Origin: CAYJXJ01 sp964374095
GTDB lineage: Bacteria; Elusimicrobiota; Elusimicrobia; UBA1565; UBA9628
Assembly: GCA_964374095.1 (NCBI GenBank)
Contig: CAYJXJ010000055.1
Coordinates: 1 to 24,687, forward strand
Direction: 5' to 3'
Length of the DNA stretch: 24,687 bases
Below the pieces are notes generated by a model, which did not search any database, was not told the DNA's origin, and saw only the letters and a program-made list of their open reading frames with translations. This document shows, one piece after another, positions 1-6,941 of the stretch. Made by a program: the position numbers and the translations under genes. How positions within the stretch are numbered: position 1 is the stretch's first letter; each line of letters begins with the position of its first letter.

Positions 1-45
1 CCGGTTTTATTGGACCGTGGCGAACGTCGCGGATCAGGAGTTCTC

Positions 46-52
46 ACGGAGG
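46..52 (+). promoter_or_regulatory. Ribosome binding site of first methylase
   Basis: ACGGAGG ends 6 nt before the ATG at 59. It decides this start over the upstream GTG at 17. It is one of only a few clear Shine-Dalgarno sequences in the window. Confidence 0.7.
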
Positions 53-58
53 TTTCCC

Positions 59-793
59 ATGGACCGGGTCAATTCGGGCGGCGGACCCCGCCTTTTTCTC
101 TGCGGGTTGGGCCTGTTTCCTCCCTACACGGCGACGGTGGAGGTCCTGCACGCCTTGGGCCGGTGCGAGGTGATCTACAACAACCTCTCGGGCGCCGAGA
201 TCAGGGAATTCCTGGCGGGGTTTTGCCCGAAAATCATCCCGACCCGGCTCGACACCCGCCACGATCACGCGCGCGGGGTCGCGCGCATGCTCGCCGACCT
301 CAAGCGCGGCCGCCGTGTCGGTTTCGTGACGCGGGGCCATCCGCTGGTCTTTGGCCTGCTCGGAACGCTGCTGGTGCGCGCGTGCGCGCGCCTGGGCTTG
401 CCCTGCGAGACCTTCGCCGCGGTTTCCTCCATCGACGTTCTGCTGGCGCGCACCGGCCAGTCCCTCGGCCAGGAGATTTCGGGCGTGCAGGTTTTCGACC
501 GTTCGGCGGTGGAACGGGCGCGTACGATGAACACCGAGCATCCCCTGCTCGTGTATTTCTACGACCAGCTCCGGACCCCGCAACTGCGCCGCTTCGAACG
601 ATCCCTGCTCCGCTTTTATCCGCCGGGTCACGGGGGATTGGTCTTTGGCCCGCAGTACGACGGCGATCCCGAGGGAGTGCGCCTGGGTGAGTTCGCGAGC
701 CGCTTCCCGGATTTTGATTCGAGCCGCATCCTCTACGTTCCGCCCCTGGCGGGGCGGGCGGCCCGCGAGTGCCGGCACCCCCATGGCCGCTGA
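59..793 (+). CDS. Tetrapyrrole-methylase-fold SAM methyltransferase, borosin-like
   Basis: This 244-aa protein looks like a stand-alone SAM-dependent methylase of the tetrapyrrole-methylase fold. Visible landmarks are the N-terminal strand and loop LFLCGLGLFPP (about residues 12-22), the SAM-site motif TRGHPLVFG (91-99, GHP at 93-95), the AVSS segment near residue 120, and a terminal ILYVPPL strand. This order resembles borosin-type peptide N-methyltransferases more than cobalamin methylases, but the borosin tyrosine before GHP is replaced by arginine and I see no R-x3-Y helix motif, so activity and substrate are open. The ATG at 59 is preferred because ACGGAGG (46-52) lies 6 nt upstream; an in-frame GTG at 17 has no such site. 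Its stop lies inside the start of the following TPR gene (11-bp overlap), so the two are probably co-translated. It is closely related to the methylase domain at 8582-9325. Confidence 0.8.
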   Translation: MDRVNSGGGPRLFLCGLGLFPPYTATVEVLHALGRCEVIYNNLSGAEIREFLAGFCPKIIPTRLDTRHDHARGVARMLADLKRGRRVGFVTRGHPLVFGLLGTLLVRACARLGLPCETFAAVSSIDVLLARTGQSLGQEISGVQVFDRSAVERARTMNTEHPLLVYFYDQLRTPQLRRFERSLLRFYPPGHGGLVFGPQYDGDPEGVRLGEFASRFPDFDSSRILYVPPLAGRAARECRHPHGR

Positions 794-3700
794 ACCGCCC
801 GACTCCCACGAGAACGTCGTCAAGGATTTCTCCGGCATTCTCGATTTGGGCCGCTCCTCGCGCTACGGACTGCGGCGCCACGCGATCATGAACGCGGCGC
901 GTTACGCCGCCCTGGCCGGGGGGCCTTCTCCGTCGGACGCGGCGGGGTGGTGCCTGCGGGGCCGGGCTTTGCGCGTGCTCGACCGCCGGGCCGAGGCTCG
1001 GCGCGCCTTCGGCCGCGCCATGACGCTTGATCCCCGCCATGCCCCGGCCCGGGCCTGGGCGTGGGAATTGGAGGAAGGCCCGGGAGATGGGATCGAGCGG
1101 GCCGTTGAGCTAGAGCCGGGCCGCGGCCTCTGGCGGGTGCTGCGGTCGGCGCGGGTCCTGGCGATCGGGGAAAAGGACTTTCCGAAATCATCCCGCGGCG
1201 TGATCAAGGATCTTGAGCGCGCGGCCCAAGGGTCGCGCCCCGACGCATTCCTGGCGCACACGGCTCTGATGCAGGCGCACAACCTCCTGCAATCCCCGGC
1301 CGAGGCCCTGCGCCATGCCGGCGCCGCGATCGGCATCGATCCCCAGGGCTGGCTTTACCGCCAGCGCTGCCGCCTGCGCCTCAAGCTGGGCGACCAAGAG
1401 GGTTTCGTCGCCGACTCCGAGGAGGCGGTGCTTCGCGACGAAGGCTCCGGGCAGTTCCGGGTGGTCCTGCCGGAGGGGAGCCCCCTGTTGGCGGTGCAGG
1501 CCCGGGCGGCCGACGACTATTTGGCGAAGAATCCAAAGGATTACTGGCTCTACCTGTTTCGCGGCGATTGCCGGCGCTCGCCGGAGGTCAACGATTTTAC
1601 CGGCGCGATGCGGGATTTCGAAACCGCCCTCTCCCTGGCGCCGCAATGCGCTTGGGGCTGGGCCTATCTGGGCCGCGCCCAACTGACCAGCCGGGCGGCG
1701 GAGAGCGCTCTCAAATCCATCGGCCGGGCCGTTGAGCTCGCGCCCAAGTGCGGGTGGATTCATGTCTGGCATGGCGAGATCCTGCGCCGCCTGGGCCGGC
1801 TCCAGGAAAGCCTGCCGGAGTTCGACCGCGGTCTGGCGCTCGACCCGGATTACGAATTCGGCTACGCCTGGCGGGGCGGGGCCCTGCGGGAATTGGGGAG
1901 AGCCGAGGAGGCGCTCCCCGACCTCGAGCTCGCCGCGCGGTTGGAGCCCAACTACGGCTGGACCCTGCACGAGCGCTCGCTGGCCTTGCGGGCGCTCGGA
2001 CGCACCTCGGAGGCGCTCGCGGCGCTCGAGGCGGCCTGCCGGTTGGATCCCAAGTACGCCTGGTGCTCCAAGCCGAGCGGCTTTTCGGGCGCGCTCAAGG
2101 AGCTCGACGTCGAACTCCGGCGCGACCCTCGCAACGCCCGAGCCTGGGCCTGGAAGGGCGACATCCGCATCCGGCAGAAGGATTGGGCCGGCGCCGAGGC
2201 GGATCTGCGGCGGGCGAGCCGGGCCCGGCCGGGCTTCGCCTGGGCCATGGCGTGGAGGGCGCGCGCCCTGGAGAGTTTGGGTCGCCTGACGGAGGCTCGG
2301 CGTGAGCTCGACCGGGCCATCCGCGCGGACCGCCGCTACGCCAACGCCTGGGCCTGGCGCGGCCGGCTCCACCAGCAGAAGGGCCGCTTCGCCGCGGCGC
2401 TCTCGGACCTCAAACGCGCCTCCGGGCTCGATCCCAAGGCCGCCTGGATTCACCAATGGAAGGGCGAGGCGGAGATGAGCCTGGGAAAATTTCGCGAGGC
2501 CCTGGGCTCGCTGGAACGGGCGATCGAGCTTGATCCTCGCAATGTCGAGGCCCTGCTCCGGCGGGGCGAGACGCGCCTGGCCTTGAAGGACTCCCGAGGC
2601 GCGCAGGCCGACCTCGATGCGGCCCTCCGCCTGCGTCCCGAGGCGGGGCGCGGCCATTTTCTCTACGGGCGTCTCCTTCGTGAGGAGTCGCCCGTCGAGG
2701 CGGCCCTCCGGTTCAAGGCGGCCCTGCGCGACCGCGCCGCGCTCACCGGCCCGGAGATCGCGGAGGCGCGCCGCGGGGCGGCCGCCCCGCCCGGGCGCCG
2801 CGGCCGCGCGGGGGGCTTGGGCGGCTTGGTGGAACGAGCGGGAGTTTTTTCGCGGGAGGGCCGCCATGATGAGGCCGCCGGCCTGCTCGATGAGGCCCTC
2901 AAGGCCGATCCACGCGATGAGGACGCCCTGCGCGCGCGCGCGGAGGCACACCGCTGTCGCGGCCGCTACGACCTGCAGGTGGCCGATCTTGACGCGATCG
3001 TGCGCCTGCGCGGGGGCGACGCCCGCTCGATACTCGGACGCGGCGTCGGGCGGAGGACCGCCTGCGACTTCTCGGGGGCGCTCGCCGACGCGGAGGCGGC
3101 GCTCAAACTTCCGGACTGCGAGGCCGCCTCGGCGCAGGTCCTGCGCAGCGAGGCCCTGCGCAATCTCGGGCGCTTCGCGCCGGCGGTCTCGGCCGCCGAC
3201 GCGGCCCTCAAGCACGACCCGCGATGGGCTTGGGCATACGTCGTGCGGGCAAAGGCGCGCCGCCAGTCCGGACAGCTCGAGTCCGCCCTGCGCGACACCC
3301 TGGAGGCGTCGCGGATCGATCCGCGGGACGCCAAGGCCCAGGCCTGGCGCGGGGACATTTTGAGGAAACTCGGACGTCTCGAGGAGGCGAGGCAGGCGCT
3401 CACCAGGGCCGTGGAACTCGAGCCCACCTGCGCCTGGGCCGTGGCTCTCCGCGGCGAGGTGATTCGAGAGCTCGGCGACTTGAAGGGCGGGTGGGCCGAC
3501 GTCAGCGCGGCCGTGCGGATCGACGGCAACTGTTCGTGCGCCTACGACATACTCGGCGCCGCTCCGGCCGGGGTGAGCGACGATCCAAAATACTGCTGGG
3601 TCTTCGCTTGGCGGGGGGGAATCCACCGGAAGTTCGAGCGCTGGGAAGAGGCGCGCGCCGACCTCGACGCCGCGGTGCGGCTCGATCCCTCGGCCTCTTG

Positions 3701-4028
3701 GGCGCGGGCCTGGCGCGGCGAGCTTCTCCTGGCCCGCGGCCAGGCGGGGCGGGCCCTCCCGGATCTGCGCCGGGCGGCGCGGGAACTGCCGGAATTGGCG
3801 GAGGCCCAGAGTTGGCTCGGACGAGCGCTATGCGAGACGGGTCGATGCGGCCAGGCCCAGGCCGCCTATGAAGCCGCCCTCTCCATCGATCCCAACGCCG
3901 TCTGGGCCCTGATCGGGCTGGGGGTCTGTCTCGATCGGGACGGCAAGGGGGCGCGGGCTCGTCCCTACCTTGACCGGGCGCGCGCGTTGGCCCCGGCGCT
4001 CTTCGAGCCGGCGGCCCCGGGGGGATGA
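783..4028 (+). CDS. Giant tryptophan-rich TPR protein (1081 aa)
   Basis: Nearly the whole chain is built of TPR units of about 34 residues with the usual signature (G at position 8, A at 20, P at 32: LGR..EAL..L..A..LDP). No signal peptide or membrane segment is visible, so a cytoplasmic scaffold or binding protein is likely. Helix A of many repeats carries a regular AWAWRG or AWAxAWRGE pattern, giving two tryptophans per repeat; examples begin YAWAWRGR, CAWAVALRGE and SWARAWRGE. A low-complexity APPGRRGRAGGLGG linker (about residues 673-686) separates an N-terminal from a C-terminal TPR block. The ATG at 783 is chosen because it overlaps the end of the upstream methylase by 11 bp; the longest open frame starts at 645 but that lies deep inside the methylase gene. 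The 3' end overlaps the convergent TPR gene by 64 bp. The binding partner is unknown; adjacency suggests the methylase. Confidence 0.85.
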   Translation: MAAEPPDSHENVVKDFSGILDLGRSSRYGLRRHAIMNAARYAALAGGPSPSDAAGWCLRGRALRVLDRRAEARRAFGRAMTLDPRHAPARAWAWELEEGPGDGIERAVELEPGRGLWRVLRSARVLAIGEKDFPKSSRGVIKDLERAAQGSRPDAFLAHTALMQAHNLLQSPAEALRHAGAAIGIDPQGWLYRQRCRLRLKLGDQEGFVADSEEAVLRDEGSGQFRVVLPEGSPLLAVQARAADDYLAKNPKDYWLYLFRGDCRRSPEVNDFTGAMRDFETALSLAPQCAWGWAYLGRAQLTSRAAESALKSIGRAVELAPKCGWIHVWHGEILRRLGRLQESLPEFDRGLALDPDYEFGYAWRGGALRELGRAEEALPDLELAARLEPNYGWTLHERSLALRALGRTSEALAALEAACRLDPKYAWCSKPSGFSGALKELDVELRRDPRNARAWAWKGDIRIRQKDWAGAEADLRRASRARPGFAWAMAWRARALESLGRLTEARRELDRAIRADRRYANAWAWRGRLHQQKGRFAAALSDLKRASGLDPKAAWIHQWKGEAEMSLGKFREALGSLERAIELDPRNVEALLRRGETRLALKDSRGAQADLDAALRLRPEAGRGHFLYGRLLREESPVEAALRFKAALRDRAALTGPEIAEARRGAAAPPGRRGRAGGLGGLVERAGVFSREGRHDEAAGLLDEALKADPRDEDALRARAEAHRCRGRYDLQVADLDAIVRLRGGDARSILGRGVGRRTACDFSGALADAEAALKLPDCEAASAQVLRSEALRNLGRFAPAVSAADAALKHDPRWAWAYVVRAKARRQSGQLESALRDTLEASRIDPRDAKAQAWRGDILRKLGRLEEARQALTRAVELEPTCAWAVALRGEVIRELGDLKGGWADVSAAVRIDGNCSCAYDILGAAPAGVSDDPKYCWVFAWRGGIHRKFERWEEARADLDAAVRLDPSASWARAWRGELLLARGQAGRALPDLRRAARELPELAEAQSWLGRALCETGRCGQAQAAYEAALSIDPNAVWALIGLGVCLDRDGKGARARPYLDRARALAPALFEPAAPGG

Positions 4029-5065
4029 GGGGCGGGGTCGGCGCGGATCTGTCGGCGGCGCCGTGGCGTGAGGCGATCTCGGAGCTCGTCAATCTGGTTG
4101 CTCATGTCGCGGGAAGGGAATGTCTGCAAGCGCGCGACATCCTGGAGGGCTCCCCGGCGGTCCCCCAGCCGCTCCTTGGCCTGGGCCCGCCAAAGCCAGG
4201 CCTCCCGGTCCGTCGGATTGCGCCGCAGGGCGCCGTCCAAATCCATCAGCGCTCGGTCCCACCGGCCGAGCATGAGCCAGGCGCGGCCCCGCCAACCGAG
4301 GGCGTGCTTGCCGCCCGCGGACTCGGCCCGATCCAGAACGCGGAGGGCCGCTTTGGGGCGGCCCATCCGCAGGAGCAAATCGCCTTCCCAGGCCAGGGCT
4401 TCGCCGATCTCCCCGGGGGGGATAAAATCGCGGGCCAGGCGGATCGCCTGGAGCGCCTCCGATGGCCGGCGCGACCCGAGGTAGGCGTCGGCGAGATAGG
4501 CCTGCGCCAACCAGTCGGGCGGACGAGACGATTGAACGGCGGCGAGCAAGGGTGGAATGGCCCCGCGGGCGTCGTTGTCGTGAAGGCGCAGAAGCCCCAA
4601 TTCACGCCGCATCCAGCGGTAGCGCGCGGCGCGAAACCGCGCCGCTGTTTCGAGGTCGGCGCGGCCCGCCGGGCGCGCCAGTTTTGCCTGCAGTACGCCG
4701 CGGTAGAACCAGGGCCAGGGCCGGTCCGCGATCAGGGTCAATCGTCCCAAGACGGCGATGTCCCGGCGGAACCGCAGTTCAGGTCTGGTGAAGACCCCGC
4801 TCCCCTGCCACGGGCAGCGCAGAATCCCCAGGGTCTCCGGGGTCGCGTCCGAGCGGAGGAGGGCCTCGGCCTCGACGAAGGCCTGGGAGTATCGGCGCAT
4901 CGCGACGAGGGTCCGGAAGCGATCCCGTCGCGAGGCCGGGTCTCGGGCCCCGGTCCAGTTGGCGAGCAGGCCGCGCAAGAGGGGCGCGGCCGCGGCGTCC
5001 TCGCCGCGCCGCAGGTGTCGCTCCGCCTCGTCGAAGATGGCGGAGATGGCAATGGTTCCCACCAT
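3965..5065 (-). CDS. Compact TPR protein, copy 1 (366 aa)
   Basis: This soluble TPR-like protein consists almost entirely of a module that also forms the C-terminal part of the TPR proteins at 15941 and 19686. Shared landmarks are RFRTLVAMRRYSQAF near residue 50, a CPW motif near 86, PWPWFYRGVL near 120, RYRWMRRELG near 150, EALAWEGDLLLRMGR near 225 and DREAWLWRAQA near 305. The ATG start lies 6 nt after an extended -10 box, so the transcript may be leaderless. Residues up to about 320 are, apart from one I/L change near the start, identical to the second copy at 13800-14948; the last 40 or so residues are unrelated and end in a basic RARSR tail. The gene converges on the 783-4028 TPR gene (64-bp overlap) and diverges from the SRPBCC gene. 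No catalytic motif is seen. Confidence 0.8.
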   Translation of the reverse strand: MVGTIAISAIFDEAERHLRRGEDAAAAPLLRGLLANWTGARDPASRRDRFRTLVAMRRYSQAFVEAEALLRSDATPETLGILRCPWQGSGVFTRPELRFRRDIAVLGRLTLIADRPWPWFYRGVLQAKLARPAGRADLETAARFRAARYRWMRRELGLLRLHDNDARGAIPPLLAAVQSSRPPDWLAQAYLADAYLGSRRPSEALQAIRLARDFIPPGEIGEALAWEGDLLLRMGRPKAALRVLDRAESAGGKHALGWRGRAWLMLGRWDRALMDLDGALRRNPTDREAWLWRAQAKERLGDRRGALQDVARLQTFPSRDMSNQIDELRDRLTPRRRRQIRADPAPHPPGAAGSKSAGANARARSR

Positions 5066-5110
5066 CGCGCCATCTTACCATAATCGAAACCGGGGGCCCG
5101 GCGCGGGCGG
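4034..5110. repeat. 1.08-kb dispersed repeat, copy 1 (TPR gene cassette)
   Basis: This segment matches 13917-14993 at a constant offset of 9883 with no gap. About 13 mismatches cluster in the first 95 bp (4034-4128). I find none between about 4129 and 5046, one at 5047, and two more near 5094 and 5105. The unit covers the whole conserved part of the TPR gene plus about 45 bp upstream of its start, including its -10 box. The skewed mismatch pattern suggests recent duplication or gene conversion. Confidence 0.9.
5072..5080 (-). promoter_or_regulatory. Extended -10 promoter of TPR copy 1
   Basis: Read on the minus strand this is TGGTAAGAT, a TGn-extended -10 box. Exactly 6 nt separate TAAGAT from the ATG at 5065, which would put the transcription start on the start codon. 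No convincing -35 box is present, as expected for an extended -10 promoter. The element lies inside the repeat and is identical in copy 2. Confidence 0.5.
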
Positions 5111-5113
5111 TCC

Positions 5114-5142
5114 TTGACTTCGGCGGCCGTATTTCCTTAAAC
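5114..5142 (+). promoter_or_regulatory. Possible promoter of the SRPBCC/radical SAM operon
   Basis: TTGACT (5114-5119) is followed after 17 nt by TTAAAC (5137-5142), a weak -10, and by the ATG at 5146. The -35 is good and the -10 poor (3 of 6). There is no Shine-Dalgarno sequence ahead of the ATG. It lies just outside the end of the 1.08-kb repeat. Confidence 0.35.
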
Positions 5143-5145
5143 GTA

Positions 5146-5637
5146 ATGGTGGGATTCGCCGCGAAGGCCAAGTCCGCGAGCCAAGAGCGCCTCAGTTTAA
5201 CGCGGGTTTTTCCCGCGCCGCCCGTCCGCGTCTTCTCGGCATGGGCGGAGGCTTCCGAGTTCAAGCGCTGGTTCTCTCCCGCGGAGGGCAAGGGCAAGAC
5301 CCTCTCCTACGATCTCGACATCCGGCCGGGCGGGAAATTCCGCATTCAAGTCAAGAACTCCGACGGCGGCAAAGATTGCCTCTCCGGGGCCTACCGCGAG
5401 GTTGTCAGCCAAAAGCGCCTGGTATTCTCGATGGCGCTCAAGGAAGATCGCAAGGTTTCGCGGTGGGACAGCCCTATGGGCGAGACGGAGGTGACCGTCG
5501 AGTTCAAGGACCTGGGGTCCAAGACCCAGGTGACGATTTCCCAGGAGCCTTTTCCGTCCGAGAAGTCGCGCGATATCCAGGCGAAGGGCTGGGGCGGGGT
5601 TTTGGACTCCCTCGCCCGGCATCTCGCCGAGAAGTGA
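5146..5637 (+). CDS. SRPBCC/AHSA1 (START-like) domain protein
   Basis: This 163-aa protein has the AHSA1 pattern: an N-terminal strand with LTRVFPAPPVRVFSAWAEA, then EFKRWFSP, the GGKFRIQVKNSDGGKDCLSGAYREV strand pair (two segments, about residues 65-88), QKRLVFSM, the TEVTVEF strand, and a C-terminal helix GWGGVLDSLARHL. Family members form a hydrophobic cavity and bind lipids, polyketides or, in eukaryotic Aha1, Hsp90; many bacterial ones are uncharacterised. No signal peptide is seen. It is the first gene of a coupled operon: its TGA overlaps the GTG of the radical SAM gene. A ligand-binding or accessory role for the downstream enzymes is inferred from position only. The ATG lacks an obvious ribosome binding site. 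Confidence 0.8.
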   Translation: MVGFAAKAKSASQERLSLTRVFPAPPVRVFSAWAEASEFKRWFSPAEGKGKTLSYDLDIRPGGKFRIQVKNSDGGKDCLSGAYREVVSQKRLVFSMALKEDRKVSRWDSPMGETEVTVEFKDLGSKTQVTISQEPFPSEKSRDIQAKGWGGVLDSLARHLAEK

Positions 5638-6941
5638 GTTCCCGCCCCAGGATACTCCTCCTCAACCCGCCTGGCTCGCGCTCCTGGGGGCGGGGACTGT
5701 TTCAGGGCTGCGAGCTCGAGCCCGAATTCCTGCCCCCTCCGGCGGACCTGGCGGTGTTGAGCGGGACGCTCGCCGCGGTCGGCGTGGTCTCCGTGATCGA
5801 CGCCGTGGCCGCGGGCCTCAAACCCGGCGCCGCGCTCAAGCGCTGCGTCCAAGCCCGGCCGGATGCGGTTTTTGCGCTGGCGGCCGGGATCTCCTACGCC
5901 GAGGACACCGCCTTCCTGACGAGCCTCAAGGCCGCGCTGCCCGGGACCCGGCTCATCGGGATCGGAGATATTTATCGGGACATCGGCGAGATGGCCCTGA
6001 GCCTCCACCCTTTCCTCGACGCCGTTCTTCTCGATTGGAGCACCCCCGACGCCTTGGACTTGCTCGATCCCCCGCGGGCGCCGGTGGACAACGCGGTGTA
6101 TCTCGGCGCGGACGGCGTTGCCGTGGCGGGGCCTTCGCGTCACGCCCGGGGCCCCTGGGACTGTCCCGAGCCCCGCTGGGAGCTCTTTGATCTGGCGCGC
6201 TACCGCCTGCCGCTTCTGCCCGCGGGTCCCGCGGCCGCGGTGCTGGGCGAGTTCGGCTGTCCCTACCTGTGCACCTACTGCCCGCAGAGCGGCCTCGGCC
6301 ACAAGTGGCGCGCTCCCGAAGCGGTGGCGGCCGAGGGGCGGCGCCTGCGCGAGTTGGGGGCGCGCGGCGCGCTGATCGCGGACGCGACTTTCGGAGTCCA
6401 TCCCGCCCGGACGCGGCGCTTCCTTGAGTCGTGGCCCCGCCACGCGGGCCTGCCGTGGGCGGCGTGGACGCGGGTGGATCTGGCCCGGCCGGATCTGCTC
6501 GCGGCCATGCGGGCGGCGGGGTGTTCGGCCGTGGGCTTGGGCATCGACAGCGGCGACACGGAGATTCTGCGCGGGAGCAAAAAAAGCACCACTCGCGAGC
6601 AGGCCCGGCGCGCGGTCGCGGCCGCGGCCGCGGCGGGCTTGAAGACCTGGGGGCTCTTCGTGGTGGGCTTCGGCATGGACACGCAGGAGACGGTGGAGGC
6701 GACGCTTGAGTTCTCGCGGGAACTCGACCTCGATCACCGCTCCTACCGGGTGGAGACGTCGCGACTCTCCTCCGACTACCGGCGGGATTTGCTGGTCAAG
6801 GGCCTGGTCCCTCCGGAAGCCATGCCGCCGGACGTGCCCACGACGTCTTCGGTCTGGCAGGGCCGATTGGGGATCGCCAACAGAGATGTTCTCGAATACC
6901 AGCGGCGGGCCGCCGCCGGCCTGAGCACGACCCGGAGATGA
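5634..6941 (+). CDS. Radical SAM protein with B12-binding-like N-terminal domain
   Basis: The 435-aa chain starts with RILLLNPPG, typical of the Rossmann-like cobalamin-binding domain that precedes many radical SAM domains. CPYLCTYC at residues 209-216 (C209, C213, C216) is the CxxxCxxC site for the 4Fe-4S cluster that cleaves SAM. Later blocks fit the barrel: WAAWTRVDLARPDLL, AAGCSAVGLGIDSGD (GxxSGD type) and GLKTWGLFVVGF. I do not see the DxHxxG cobalamin ligand motif, so B12 binding is doubtful. The GTG at 5634 overlaps the preceding stop (GTGA) and gives the canonical N-terminus; longer open frames run through the SRPBCC gene in another frame. The stop overlaps the ATG of the TPR-methylase gene. 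It may modify a substrate also handled by the adjacent methylases; the reaction cannot be named. Confidence 0.85.
   Translation: MSSRPRILLLNPPGSRSWGRGLFQGCELEPEFLPPPADLAVLSGTLAAVGVVSVIDAVAAGLKPGAALKRCVQARPDAVFALAAGISYAEDTAFLTSLKAALPGTRLIGIGDIYRDIGEMALSLHPFLDAVLLDWSTPDALDLLDPPRAPVDNAVYLGADGVAVAGPSRHARGPWDCPEPRWELFDLARYRLPLLPAGPAAAVLGEFGCPYLCTYCPQSGLGHKWRAPEAVAAEGRRLRELGARGALIADATFGVHPARTRRFLESWPRHAGLPWAAWTRVDLARPDLLAAMRAAGCSAVGLGIDSGDTEILRGSKKSTTREQARRAVAAAAAAGLKTWGLFVVGFGMDTQETVEATLEFSRELDLDHRSYRVETSRLSSDYRRDLLVKGLVPPEAMPPDVPTTSSVWQGRLGIANRDVLEYQRRAAAGLSTTRR

Noticed and set aside
645..782. Upstream start for the large TPR protein
   Set aside because: The extra 46 codons lie inside the methylase gene in another frame. 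The ATG at 783 gives the usual short overlap.
1188..3626. Long minus-strand open frame (812 codons) opposite the large TPR gene
   Set aside because: It is a mirror of the GC-rich TPR repeats, with low-complexity Arg/Gly/Pro/Ala composition and no domain. Similar shadows lie opposite 5391-6737, 10478-11917, 15884-17881, 19277-20743 and 22271-23395.
4025..5083. Plus-strand open frame of 352 codons across the repeat, found again at 13176-14966
   Set aside because: Its presence in both copies only reflects DNA identity. The minus-strand frame has clear TPR signatures, shared with paralogues elsewhere, while this one has no domain and is Gly/Pro/Arg-rich.
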